A stretch of 64,000 nucleotides of DNA from Labrys sedimenti (GTDB lineage: Bacteria > Pseudomonadota > Alphaproteobacteria > Rhizobiales > Labraceae), in the NCBI RefSeq assembly GCF_034424805.1, contig NZ_JAXOUF010000020.1:1-64000 (forward strand), read 5' to 3'. Position 1 is the stretch's first letter; every line of letters begins with the position of its first letter. Below, piece by piece: positions 37,430 to 47,105 of the stretch. The translations under genes and the position numbers were made by a program. Under the pieces are notes generated by a model. The model had not been told where the DNA came from, did not search any database, and saw only the letters and a list, made by a program, of their open reading frames with translations.

Positions 37430-37773
37430 ATGTGAGGGAACGCTCACAATTGTTTTCAATGCCGGCTTTGGTCTTCACGGCTGCGTCACGGAACCGGCTG
37501 CATCCTTCTCGTCGAAACAACTGTGTAACCCGGCTCATCTCGGACTTACGTGGTTTGCCGCCGCACTGCCTAGTTCATGTGAGGTTGCACGCAATCGCCC
37601 GAGCGCTGGGTCACTCCATTTGAGGACATGAAGATTTAGTCCGTGGCGCTTGGCACTGCGTACAAGAAACACGACGTGACATGGCCCTGGCTTTATGACC
37701 AGCGAACTTTCGCGCTACGAGCGTCGAAGTAAGAGCGCCCTCAGTTTGGTGTAACTGATGTCGGGGAGAAATC
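37430..37773. other. Left-end spacer, no gene
   Basis: 344 bp between the last left-end repeat and the first cargo gene. Only short frames; a mixed-composition stretch ends in the Shine-Dalgarno-like GGGAGAA used by the gene at 37774. Confidence 0.6.
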
Positions 37774-38778
37774 ATGTCTCATCTACTTCAATCCATTTTG
37801 ACAGCAACAGGGATTATTCTGTCGTTGATCGTCGATTCACACGCAGAATGTGACCCCAAAAACTTTACTTTTGCCGATGTCGAGACAGCTGATATGTCCG
37901 ATACGATCAAGATGATGTCCTACACCTTCTCGGAACAAAGCAGGCAGGAGGCTTCCGACACGAGTGCGTCTGGCAGCGGGTACTTCGGAGCGCCGGTGAG
38001 TCTGACTTACGGAGAAAACAAGTCTCTTGCGCAGAAGACACTGGAAGAAAATAAGTTCATCTACGATCGGACTATGGTGAAATCATTTGCAAGGACCGCC
38101 CTCTCCCAAGTAGGCCGAGAGATGTACTCGGACTGCTTGGCGACACAAGCCATTCGGGCCGTCGTGAACTCGGCGGCTTACCGAGGAAGCGAGTTTTTTC
38201 TAGATGTTCAATGGACCCCCAGGGAACCTAGACCGGGCGCCGGGGATTTCGTGATTCGTGTCGTAAACGGCACGGTCGAGGGTCAAAAGCGTTTGACCGG
38301 CACCTTTATACCTCAGGAAAGGAAACAGTTTCTCATTGCTCGCGATCCCGATCGGGAGGCCCAAATATCCATCGTCATCGGTAAAATGACCTATCCACCA
38401 CTCGAAATCCCCCCAGTCCTTAAACCCGTGAAATTCAAATTCTCCAAGCTTCAGGGAAAGGCCAGTATACCCCGTCAGGGCGTCGGAGATATGTGCACTG
38501 ACTCCGCCTATCTCGTCAGCGAAAACGGCAGTGCCGCTGGGCCTGATAGCAAGTCCTGCACGCTTTGCATTCAGCGTCCAGAAAACGGCGTGCTACTTAA
38601 AAGCACCGCCGCTTTTCAGGGGCCACCAGAAAGCAAATACGTACACTCCGAAATCTCGACAAGCGGTGATTTGGAGGTGTGCGGTCGGTTCTACACGATC
38701 GGACCAGGCAAAGGGAGCGGTAGAGCAGAGGTGCCAAGGGGGAGTGTCTTCAGCGTTTGGGCTGCGGTTCCGCAATAG
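37774..38778 (+). CDS. Secreted hypothetical cargo protein
   Basis: A 334-residue protein with a probable signal peptide (HLLQSILTATGIILSLIVDSHA, cleavage near residue 26). The mature part contains a Ser/Gln-rich stretch, a beta-rich central region (residues 120-210) and six or so Cys, which would suit disulfides in the periplasm. No family recognised. GGGAGA sits before ATG 37774. Base composition is clearly lower in G+C than the chromosome, in line with transfer. Next gene 71 bp downstream, same strand. Confidence 0.65.
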   Translation: MSHLLQSILTATGIILSLIVDSHAECDPKNFTFADVETADMSDTIKMMSYTFSEQSRQEASDTSASGSGYFGAPVSLTYGENKSLAQKTLEENKFIYDRTMVKSFARTALSQVGREMYSDCLATQAIRAVVNSAAYRGSEFFLDVQWTPREPRPGAGDFVIRVVNGTVEGQKRLTGTFIPQERKQFLIARDPDREAQISIVIGKMTYPPLEIPPVLKPVKFKFSKLQGKASIPRQGVGDMCTDSAYLVSENGSAAGPDSKSCTLCIQRPENGVLLKSTAAFQGPPESKYVHSEISTSGDLEVCGRFYTIGPGKGSGRAEVPRGSVFSVWAAVPQ

Positions 38779-38849
38779 TCCGTTCGTACAATTGCAATCC
38801 ATCCGCTATATCTAGCTATGAATGAAGCTCCCACATCTCATAAACTCGT

Positions 38850-41800
38850 ATGAGTGATAGTACATCCGGCGGGACGTCCTCCGCGGCAAGCCCTTCTGCG
38901 AGCGGACCGGCTGGTGCCCTCTTCGAGGGGCAGGTCGGCGCGCATTACCTATTGACGCTTCTCGCAGACGCAGATCCTCGGGGGCTGCCGGGCATGTCAA
39001 TCGAGCGCGTCGAACTCCAACGCGCAGGGGAAGGATATCCACTCGACGATGTAATCATCCAGGGCGTAACGCGTATTGGCGAGCCCGCGACGCTTGAAGT
39101 GCAGGTCAAGCGAACGATCAAGTTCACTCGGGGCGACGCCGTGTTCAAAGACGTCGTCGCGCAGCTGGCTCGGGCCTATGCCAAGCTTGATCTTTCCCAT
39201 CAACGCCATCAGTTCGCCGTCGCGACCGAGCGTAACTCATTCAAGATCACCGGCGCCTACCAGGACGTTCTTCGATGGGCTCGAGAGATCAGCTCGCCAA
39301 CCACCTTCATCGCACGGATTGACCGTAAGGGCGTATGCAACGACGACATGCGGAGCTTCGTGGCAACCGTCCGCGCCCATCTTGCGGAGTTCGGCTGCGC
39401 CAATGATGATCAGACGATCTGGCAGATCCTCCGACGCTTTCAGATCCTGCCATTCGACTATGATGCACCGGGCTCACAGTCACTCGAGCTGGCCACCGAA
39501 CGGTCCCGCAGCGTCCTGGAACCTGACGAGGTCTCTCGAGCGAGCGGCTTTTGGAAAGCATTGACCGAAACCGCCATTCGAACCGCCGCGTCAGGAGGGG
39601 ATCTGGACCGCAGGCGCCTGCTCGAAACGCTCACGAATGTCGACAGTTTCCGCGTGCGCGGATCGCTTCGAAACCGCTTGGCGAGAGAGACGCTATCCGA
39701 TGCCGCCTCCCTGACCGCCGCCGATCTTCGCTGTGATATCGCCGGCGTAACTCTGGCGCGCTCAGCCCAACTGCAAGCTGTCCGTGAATCGAGAGCTATG
39801 GGTCGCTATATCGAGATTCAGGGCGGTCCCGGCGTTGGGAAGTCCGGGGTCCTGGGGATGCTTGTCCAACAGACCCTTCGCGAAGCCAACGCCATTGTGC
39901 TTTCACCTGAACGAACGACACCCGGAGGCTGGCTGGCGTTCAAGACCGCGCTGGGCGTGGATGCAAGCCCAAAGGCCTTTCTATCCGATCTTGCCAGCGA
40001 CGGCGGTGCCGTCTTGTTCGTGGACAGTCTCGATTTCTTTGATGACGACAGCAAGCGCAAGACCGTGGTCGATCTGGTACGCACTGCGGCCGACATCCCG
40101 AATTTTCAGATCATCGTCACAGTAAGAACCGGCTTTGATAAGGATGAGCCAAATTGGTTGCCGTCTGATGTGCTGGATCGCTTAGGCCGCGCCTCGCCTG
40201 TCGTCATCCAAGATATCGGTGAGCAGGAGCTCGATGAACTGAAGGAGGCCAAACCGGCTCTGCGAGCGCTCCTGGCGGACGATCACCCCGCCCGGCCGAT
40301 TGCCCGCAACTTATTCCGCTTGTCCCGGTTGCTCGATGTGCAGGGCCCCACGGAAGATCTACGGTCCGAAGTCGATCTTCTCGAGCGCTGGTGGACAACG
40401 GCCGACGGCGCACCTGCCGGACGCCGGGAGCGCGCGCGACTTCTGCGCGACCTCTCCGAGGGTGTGCTTGGAGGTGTCGATCACCTCACGACCCAAGCCC
40501 CGCCAGCCGCGGTGGAATCCTTGGTCTCGAGCGGAACTCTGCGCGAGCTGGCCTTGGACCGGGTGACCTTCCGACATGACGTGCTGCGCGAGTGGGCAAT
40601 AGCCTGGCTCCTGCACAGTGCCCCTTCCACGGTAAACCGCCTACCTCTTTCCCAAACTGCCGCGGCCTCTTTGGTTCGGGGCGTTGAGCTTGGGGCTCGG
40701 CTCGCGCTCGAGCGCTCATCGGACGCTCGGTCCTGGGTCAGCTACCTGGATCGGGTCAGCGTGCCAGGCGCACATCCGTCCTGGCGTCGATGGTCGTTGT
40801 TGGCGATCCTTCGTTCTGAGCATGGCTTCGCACTCCTGGATCAGGCGGCGACCTCGCTTTTTGAACAGGATGGGGCACTTTTGCGTGAATTGATCCGGAC
40901 GGCGATCGCGGTCGAGGCCCGTCCGCTCGCGGACTTGCTGACAGAAAAGGGAGGTGGGCTGCCGGCGATTCCCGCAGGCCTCTATGGGCCAGCCAATATG
41001 TCCTGGGCCACTTTGGCGTGTTGGCTCATCAAGCGGCAAGCCGATCTGCCGATCCAGGCCTTGCCCGACATCGTCGAGCTTTTCCAACACCTCGCGATGT
41101 CGACGCTCTTGCGAGGCGAGTTCACGCAACTGATGGCACGCTCACTCGCGGACTGGCTCGACGAGATCGAGGAGGCTCGAGAGCACCGCCTTTTCGCCCA
41201 GCCTGAACCGCGCTTTAAAGCGGGCTTCAGATACCATGAGCTGGAAAAGCTAGCCGTGGACGTCCAGCGGGCCTTCGCTCTCATGGCGATCAGCGTTCCT
41301 GAACGGGCCCAGCGTTATCTGCTCGGCGTAGTAGAACGGAACAACACTTATACGATCCGTAATCTCATGACGTTCAGAGGTACCCTGGCCCAAGCGGCGC
41401 CCGTCGAACTCGCAGAGCTCACCATTCTCGGCCTCATCCAAAGACCGGAGGATTATCCGACCAACCGGCGGTCTCACGACACCATTTTCAGCCATCTCGA
41501 TTCTGACTTCCTGCCGAGCTCGCCGGCGCAAGGCCCGTTCTGGGATTTGCTCAATTCGGCCCCGCAACAGGGTCTGCCACTCATACGGCGCCTGGTCGAG
41601 CACGCAGTCACCTGCATCAGCACAGGTCAGGAGCCCGGCAAAGACGGGCTCACCCTGGAATTGCCGTCCGGGCCTCGTTTCTTCCCGTGGGAGCACACTT
41701 ACGATTGGTCGCGTGGCACTGGCAGCCTGTTTGCGGTCGAATCAGGGCTGATGGCGCTGGAGGCTTGGTCACATATGCGCATGGAGCGGGGCGACCCGGT

Positions 41801-43979
41801 TGCCGAGATCATCGACGACATCCTGGGCCCGGACGGCACGCCTGTCGCGTTTCTTCTGGTGGCGGTCGATATCCTGATCTCGCACTGGCCGCAGACAATT
41901 CCGGCGGCCTTGCCATTTCTCGGCTCTCCCGAGCTGATGTCCCTGGATCATGTTCGCCTTGCGCGCGATTGGCTGCCTGGTTTGAACCCGGTGGGCTTTG
42001 GCGCCGTCGGGCCAAAGGAACCCGGCGCAACAATTAGCCTTGCCGATATCAGGCAGCGGCCTTCGCGACGGGCGGCCCTGGAGAATCTCCTGGGCGAATT
42101 CGCGCACAGCAAGGACGCCGATGTTACGAGGCTCCGCGTGCTCCTTCAGGCATCCGCCGAGCGGCTTGGAGAGCCCCAGCTGGGTGATACCTTAGTAGAG
42201 CCCCGGCTCATGGCGCGGCGAGCGCTCAACGCAATCGATCCAGCCAACTGGCACACGGAGAATGGCGAGCGAGTTTACGTGCCGCCCCCGGATGAACTGG
42301 CGCACAACGCAGATCTTCAAGCCAGGTACTCTGCTGAAAGCTCGGATTTCAGCATGGATTTTGCGCTTCTCGGTGTCCTGGAGCATGCGGATCGCTCCAG
42401 TCCAGAGCTTGTGGAACGTGCAGTTATTCACGCCAGACGCTTGCAGTCGCTCGACAACGATGCGGCTGAGGACGTTTTGCGTTCTCGAACGATTGCGATC
42501 GTCTCGGCCGCCATGATTACCGCCCGTGACGCGTCCGATATGTTCCTTGGCGAGCACGAGGACTGGGTGCGACAGGCGATTGAGAAAGCTATTGCGACTA
42601 CCGCCCCCGACATCGCTTCTGGCATGCGCGAGGGAATTCGCTACAACCCGATCAGCATTGCTACGCTCGGCCTCATCCACCTGTGGCTAAGGAAACAAAG
42701 TGACGCCGATCGAGATACATTGCTGGATCTGGCTGGTCGTGACACCAGCGAAGCCGCGCAGGGGTTTGGAGCCGGTCTAGGCATCATCCGTCAGCGTGAT
42801 CGGCGGCTCCTTCGAGCGGCCCTCAGATGTGCAATGACAGCCCAAATCAAGCCATTCCATCAATGGAATACGCCAGAAAAAGCCCAATCGGCTGACCAAG
42901 CTCAACATCGAAGGAGAGTCGAAGCAGCCATCGCGGCCGAGCGCGCATGGTTGCACGGCCACGTCGGCGAGCCGGTCTGGCCGGCCCTACCGGCACCCGC
43001 CCCACGCACCAGATCGGGAATTCGGATTGGAGCTGCGCCAATCGAGGCTCGAACGCATCGTCAAGCAGAGCCCGAAGAGCTATTTCATAGCCAGGCTGGG
43101 GCCCTGTGGGTTCGACAACTCACGGGTGCCTTTGATCCGGAAGATCATGACTGGCTGCGGGAATTCGTTAACGCCTATGCAGATTGGACAGGCAAGGCGA
43201 ATGGATCCGAATTTGAACGGCACGCCGACGTTGAAAATCGCTTCGATGGTTGGAACGACGTCTTCTATCGGCTGGTCGCACGTGCCCTCTTGAAACTGAG
43301 CCCCGGCGATGCTGCCGCCGAAGTCAGCCGGTTTATCGACGTTCCCGACAGATCGTTTTTTGACATCGTCCCCGTGCTTGCCACAAGCATCGACGATCTT
43401 TATTTCAATGGGCACGGACTAAATCGCGAGACAGCAGTTCAAATTCGCGATCACCTCGTCGACCGCCTGATGCAAAGCCATGATTGGCACCGGGAACAGA
43501 AGCGATTGGAGCTTACGGTTGAGAGCCGGATTGGTCCCGCAATCGCGGCCTTGTTTTTCAACCACTACAGTCCGATCAGCGGATCCAATTGCTACTTGTT
43601 TGCAAAGGCCGTTGACCAGGTTGACGCGTTCCTCCCAAAACTCAGCCAGTTGATCGAGACGGGCCCCGTCCCGTTCACTGCGATCCTGACAATGAATTTG
43701 CTCGAGGTGTCTCACGCGCCCAGGCATGACGGCTTCTTCCTCAGCAGCGCTCTTGTTTGGCTCAGGCGCCAGCCTGACAATACAGGCTTATGGGTCGAAG
43801 TCGGTTTGGGGAAGCGCCTGGCTCTGTGGATCGAAGTCCTGATGTCATCTGACCCGTCGGTTCGCTCAGCAAGCCATCCGCTACGGCCGCGAATCGATGA
43901 CGCCCTTGCCCGGTTGGTCCGAGCCGGCGTTCCGGAAGCTCATAGGATCGAGCGCGCGCTCGCCAACGACATTCCGTAA
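38850..43979 (+). CDS. Giant nuclease-STAND ATPase (probable anti-phage effector)
   Basis: A 1709-residue protein. Residues 20-200 look like a DUF4297/Cap4-type PD-(D/E)XK nuclease: GALFEGQVGAHYLLTLLAD, then D67 in PLDDVII and E83/Q85/K87 in LEVQVKR. Residues 310-500 form a STAND/NACHT-like ATPase with Walker A GGPGVGKS (325-332) and Walker B AVLFVDSLD (387-395), with VTVRTG sensor. About 1200 residues of helical repeats follow. This nuclease-ATPase-repeat layout is that of Avs-type sensors. A short stretch separates it from the next gene, so both may form a system. No single Avs subtype fits by eye. Confidence 0.72.
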   Translation: MSDSTSGGTSSAASPSASGPAGALFEGQVGAHYLLTLLADADPRGLPGMSIERVELQRAGEGYPLDDVIIQGVTRIGEPATLEVQVKRTIKFTRGDAVFKDVVAQLARAYAKLDLSHQRHQFAVATERNSFKITGAYQDVLRWAREISSPTTFIARIDRKGVCNDDMRSFVATVRAHLAEFGCANDDQTIWQILRRFQILPFDYDAPGSQSLELATERSRSVLEPDEVSRASGFWKALTETAIRTAASGGDLDRRRLLETLTNVDSFRVRGSLRNRLARETLSDAASLTAADLRCDIAGVTLARSAQLQAVRESRAMGRYIEIQGGPGVGKSGVLGMLVQQTLREANAIVLSPERTTPGGWLAFKTALGVDASPKAFLSDLASDGGAVLFVDSLDFFDDDSKRKTVVDLVRTAADIPNFQIIVTVRTGFDKDEPNWLPSDVLDRLGRASPVVIQDIGEQELDELKEAKPALRALLADDHPARPIARNLFRLSRLLDVQGPTEDLRSEVDLLERWWTTADGAPAGRRERARLLRDLSEGVLGGVDHLTTQAPPAAVESLVSSGTLRELALDRVTFRHDVLREWAIAWLLHSAPSTVNRLPLSQTAAASLVRGVELGARLALERSSDARSWVSYLDRVSVPGAHPSWRRWSLLAILRSEHGFALLDQAATSLFEQDGALLRELIRTAIAVEARPLADLLTEKGGGLPAIPAGLYGPANMSWATLACWLIKRQADLPIQALPDIVELFQHLAMSTLLRGEFTQLMARSLADWLDEIEEAREHRLFAQPEPRFKAGFRYHELEKLAVDVQRAFALMAISVPERAQRYLLGVVERNNTYTIRNLMTFRGTLAQAAPVELAELTILGLIQRPEDYPTNRRSHDTIFSHLDSDFLPSSPAQGPFWDLLNSAPQQGLPLIRRLVEHAVTCISTGQEPGKDGLTLELPSGPRFFPWEHTYDWSRGTGSLFAVESGLMALEAWSHMRMERGDPVAEIIDDILGPDGTPVAFLLVAVDILISHWPQTIPAALPFLGSPELMSLDHVRLARDWLPGLNPVGFGAVGPKEPGATISLADIRQRPSRRAALENLLGEFAHSKDADVTRLRVLLQASAERLGEPQLGDTLVEPRLMARRALNAIDPANWHTENGERVYVPPPDELAHNADLQARYSAESSDFSMDFALLGVLEHADRSSPELVERAVIHARRLQSLDNDAAEDVLRSRTIAIVSAAMITARDASDMFLGEHEDWVRQAIEKAIATTAPDIASGMREGIRYNPISIATLGLIHLWLRKQSDADRDTLLDLAGRDTSEAAQGFGAGLGIIRQRDRRLLRAALRCAMTAQIKPFHQWNTPEKAQSADQAQHRRRVEAAIAAERAWLHGHVGEPVWPALPAPAPRTRSGIRIGAAPIEARTHRQAEPEELFHSQAGALWVRQLTGAFDPEDHDWLREFVNAYADWTGKANGSEFERHADVENRFDGWNDVFYRLVARALLKLSPGDAAAEVSRFIDVPDRSFFDIVPVLATSIDDLYFNGHGLNRETAVQIRDHLVDRLMQSHDWHREQKRLELTVESRIGPAIAALFFNHYSPISGSNCYLFAKAVDQVDAFLPKLSQLIETGPVPFTAILTMNLLEVSHAPRHDGFFLSSALVWLRRQPDNTGLWVEVGLGKRLALWIEVLMSSDPSVRSASHPLRPRIDDALARLVRAGVPEAHRIERALANDIP

Positions 43980-44025
43980 GGAAATCGCCGGTGACAGGCG
44001 GCGCCATGCAGGGCACAATGAGTTC

Positions 44026-45837
44026 ATGTTGGAGGCCATACCCAAGACCCTGTTCGATGTCCGCCCGGTCGAGCGCATTACGCGCTTGGATTGCGTTCCG
44101 GCAAGCAACTCGGAGTGGATTGCCTGGTGGTATTGCGGCCTTTGCAAACCACAAATGCGGAGCCTCCAACCCAAGGTACTCGTGGAGTTCCGGCGGCTAC
44201 GAGACAAGGATGGAACCGACGCATCGCGATCGAGTACCGTCATGTGCAGGGTGCCGGTCAGTGACCTCGGAGCGGTCCGTATCGGATCGGTGTGGAAAGA
44301 CCAGCAGTGCTCCCAAACAATTGTGCTCGAAAAAACCGAATTCGAAGCCGAATTCACGCCAGGATCATGGCGGCTGACCTCCCTATTGGACGAAACCAAA
44401 GCGGACAACCCGCTTCCGTTTCCCCAAGAGGCATATCCGCTCAAATACGGTTCAAACGACCGAAATCGTCTTCTCGAGTTTTCGCTCCGATCCGGAGATC
44501 GCCTGATCATTCCTTGTCTGGAGTTCTTCGCAAGATGCTACGGCCGCAGCTCCGTTCTGCGCCGCGATCTTGCTACCTATCCCTGGGATGGACAAGGCGA
44601 GACGTGCGCTGATCGCTTTTACGCGCCTCTCGAAGAACCCGAGACGCCCGATGAGGCTTGGAAGGTCCGGCCGACCGGGAACCTGACCAAAGGCGACAGT
44701 GTGTTCCTCGCCCATGCCAAATATGATCCCTACACGACCAAAATCGTCCGTGGGATTTACGCCGAGCTTGAAAGCGCCTTCAGCAATCGTCCCGCCTCCC
44801 CTGCGTTTGTGAACATCCGACCCTGGTTTCAGGGGCCCGCAAGACTCAGAGTGGAAGGAAGACGTTTCAAGGGTGGGTTTCTAGGCCTGCGAATCCTTGG
44901 CTGTAGCGACCCGGCCGGTGTCGCGGTCCAATGGCTTCGAGATGGCCTCAAATCGGAGAAAACCAATGGCATTTCGAGTGATCTCGATGGTGCCTGGAGA
45001 GGCCTGGGGAGGCACCGTCTGGTTAAGGCCCCGGAAATTGTCAGCCTGATCGACGAAGATCCGGACAGGGATGTTCGATCCGTGAAGGTGGAAGACTCCG
45101 GTTTTGTCGTCCTCGGAGAAGCACGTGCGGTCCGAACAGTACGCCGTCAACGGCCCGAGGTGTTATCGGGACAACCGAGCAAAGGCGCTGAAGCCGAGAG
45201 CTACGCCGGCGGAAAGCCGCACGGGTATGGCAAGGGGGTTGGTCCCTATATCCAACAGATGCGAGCAACGTTAGAGTCTCACGGTGTCCTGAGGGACATG
45301 TGGAGCGCCATGCGCTACCTCACGCGAAAATACCCAAAGGCAATCAGCTCGGTCTCATGGTTCACGTTTCAGGATGGCTTCCAAGAGACCAGCGATGCAT
45401 CGACAAATTCCCTCTCACGTTTTTTGAGCACGGACAGAGTCCAATCGGAAATCCGCCATTGGCTCTATCTGGACCGGCGAGCCGGCATCGTGCGCGGTGT
45501 GCTGGTGGCGCGTATGCATGTTCAAGGCAAATGCGTTGACTTCTTCGAGATTCAACGCCGCCGCCGCGCGAAGAGAAACAAGAAGGACGAAGCCCCGCCC
45601 AAGGAAGAGAATTTCAAGGGTCTGGTCTGCATGCTCAGATCGCAGGACGAGCACGAGGCATGGACGAAGACTTTTCTCAATCGGGTACGCCACGAGAAGG
45701 GTATCGTCGAGAATTTCGCACGGGAATGCCCTGGAAAAGCCGATACTTTCAAGCACTCAAAGGCGTTGAGTGATGAGGTTCCGTGCGAGGCTGCCGTCTT
45801 GAATGCGTTAAAGAAAATGGGAATATACTTGGACTAA
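44026..45837 (+). CDS. TnsE-like transposition protein? (unassigned)
   Basis: A 603-residue protein (ATG 44026; in-frame extension to 43897 overlaps the previous gene). Recalling Tn7 TnsE, I see the same order: an N-terminal aromatic segment (SEWIAWWYCGLCK), GPARLRVEGR followed by GFLGLRILG, an Arg-rich linker (RAVRTVRRQRP), then a C-terminal domain with GVLVARMHVQGKCVDFFEIQ and EAWTKTFLNRVR. TnsE directs Tn7 to conjugating plasmids through the beta clamp. The match is from memory, not aligned. Its TAA abuts an internal copy of the left transposon end. Alternatively a partner of the STAND protein 46 bp upstream. Confidence 0.45.
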   Translation: MLEAIPKTLFDVRPVERITRLDCVPASNSEWIAWWYCGLCKPQMRSLQPKVLVEFRRLRDKDGTDASRSSTVMCRVPVSDLGAVRIGSVWKDQQCSQTIVLEKTEFEAEFTPGSWRLTSLLDETKADNPLPFPQEAYPLKYGSNDRNRLLEFSLRSGDRLIIPCLEFFARCYGRSSVLRRDLATYPWDGQGETCADRFYAPLEEPETPDEAWKVRPTGNLTKGDSVFLAHAKYDPYTTKIVRGIYAELESAFSNRPASPAFVNIRPWFQGPARLRVEGRRFKGGFLGLRILGCSDPAGVAVQWLRDGLKSEKTNGISSDLDGAWRGLGRHRLVKAPEIVSLIDEDPDRDVRSVKVEDSGFVVLGEARAVRTVRRQRPEVLSGQPSKGAEAESYAGGKPHGYGKGVGPYIQQMRATLESHGVLRDMWSAMRYLTRKYPKAISSVSWFTFQDGFQETSDASTNSLSRFLSTDRVQSEIRHWLYLDRRAGIVRGVLVARMHVQGKCVDFFEIQRRRRAKRNKKDEAPPKEENFKGLVCMLRSQDEHEAWTKTFLNRVRHEKGIVENFARECPGKADTFKHSKALSDEVPCEAAVLNALKKMGIYLD

Positions 45838-45898
45838 TGTCATTTCTCGAAATAGATGCAGCTCGCTCAAATTAATTGCGACTTGCGACTCGAAATGG
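45838..45898. repeat. Internal, degenerate second left end
   Basis: TGTCATTTCTCGAAATA is identical to the true left end for its first 17 bases; CGAAATAGATGCAGCTCG and CAAATTAATTGCGACTTG follow at the same spacing as sites 1 and 2, and the third site is truncated. It directly follows the TAA of the TnsE-like gene. No GCGGC precedes it, so it does not mark a clean second insertion. Confidence 0.85.
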
Positions 45899-45938
45899 CA
45901 CGCATGGCCGCCTCCCCAAGAAGCCACATGCTTTTGGT

Positions 45939-46505
45939 TCAAAACTCTCCTTTTTGCAGAGTTTTCATGGTGTCCATAAGATCTGTGTTCGCTTGATTTT
46001 TCTTATCGATCTGAGTTTTGGTCAGACCATCCAACAAATCCTTGTATTGCTTTGAATCGAGTGTTTCGAAGCAAATGCCTCCCTCGCAAACCTTCTTACC
46101 CGGCTGACTCTCGGCAGCCGTGCGCAGCTTGGCGAATATATCCGCAATTTTCGCTTCGGATTGAGCGTTACTCATAGCCAATCGAACATTTTCCAAACGT
46201 GCAATACCGAGCCGAATAATGGATCTTGCCGCATCGGATGTATAAATATCCAAATAACTTGTCAGGATCTCAATAGCTTTGGTACAATCCTGCTCTGATT
46301 TCGGTACATTAGATCCATCGATTGTGGCGGAAATTTTTGATCGTACCTCAACAATTTCGACTTTCATAACATCCGCGTTCGCTTCCGCGGTTGTTTTGAA
46401 ATATTCGGTCGCTAAATTTCCACCAATGCCCGACAAGAATGTCACAACTCCGACTATTATTGCCCAGCTCCAATGCGTAGGTGCAGAGGCGGCAGCTGTT
46501 GTCAT
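45939..46505 (-). CDS. Membrane-anchored hypothetical protein
   Basis: A 188-residue protein with one N-terminal transmembrane helix (WSWAIIVGVVTFLSGIGGN) and a long helical, likely coiled-coil, soluble part (residues 40-188). Composition is notably low in G+C. GGGGGG-type site before ATG 46505. Family unknown; small TM-helix proteins of this design sit beside many defence or toxin systems. It reads toward the internal left end. Confidence 0.6.
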   Translation of the reverse strand: MTTAAASAPTHWSWAIIVGVVTFLSGIGGNLATEYFKTTAEANADVMKVEIVEVRSKISATIDGSNVPKSEQDCTKAIEILTSYLDIYTSDAARSIIRLGIARLENVRLAMSNAQSEAKIADIFAKLRTAAESQPGKKVCEGGICFETLDSKQYKDLLDGLTKTQIDKKNQANTDLMDTMKTLQKGEF

Positions 46506-46619
46506 ATCGACCCCCCTATTCGGCTCCGAGCAACAAGCCGATCCTAGACCCCGCCATAAGTATATTTCAAATTGGTATATCTTGCACGCTACATCCGGCG
46601 GACACACCGTCGTGGTCGG

Positions 46620-46880
46620 CTAAGATGAACGCTCTTTGAAATAATCGATATAAAGCTGTGTTGCCTCAGCCTCAGTGACGAGGGCATGGCGTTTCAGGGC
46701 CAGGATTAGATCATGTATTTCATCAGGTTGCACTTCGTCGCCACATAGTTCCGTAATCTTGTCAGCCCACACATCAACAGGCCCCGGTCTGTAGGTGACG
46801 CCGTGATGTGCTGCCAATCGCCGGACATAGTCGGCGGTACCCTTCATTTCGGAGGCGACCCCAAGGTATCGAGTTGTCAT
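46620..46880 (-). CDS. Small acidic protein, 86 aa
   Basis: A helical protein starting MTTRYLGVASEMKGTADYVR with an AGGAGGGG site before ATG 46880. The C-terminal half (EIHDLILALKRHALVTEAEA) is amphipathic. Antitoxin-like size, but no motif proves it. 114 bp ahead of the low-G+C TM protein gene on the same strand; the two may form an operon. Confidence 0.6.
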   Translation of the reverse strand: MTTRYLGVASEMKGTADYVRRLAAHHGVTYRPGPVDVWADKITELCGDEVQPDEIHDLILALKRHALVTEAEATQLYIDYFKERSS

Positions 46881-47003
46881 TGTCTCCCCTCCTAGAGGAG
46901 GACAATAGCATGGTCCGGATCCAATGAGACGTCCTCCTTCGGGGGCTCCCGCTATCTGATGGCGAAAGAGCTTAGGCGAAAATGTCTTATTTAGGTAGTC
47001 TCC

Positions 47004-47102
47004 AGCGAGACAATCGGGCGAGACGATAATTTCGTCTCACAAGGGTTGAGAAAAACAATTCGAGACAGTACTTTGGCATGGTCTAGACCCTAGCGAGACA
47101 AT
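47004..47102. promoter_or_regulatory. Probable res site/resolvase operator
   Basis: AGCGAGACAAT occurs at 47004-47014 and 47092-47102, and GAGACGATAATTTCGTCTC (47020-47038) is an inverted repeat with 7-bp arms. All lie in the 100 bp before the resolvase start, the usual place of a res region. Confidence 0.6.
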
Positions 47103-47105
47103 TCC

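Noticed and set aside
38850..45837. STAND protein plus following gene as a complete known Avs system
   Set aside because: The second gene shows no effector or regulator motif known from Avs, and the helical repeats could not be tied to a subtype; I left it as an unassigned probable effector.
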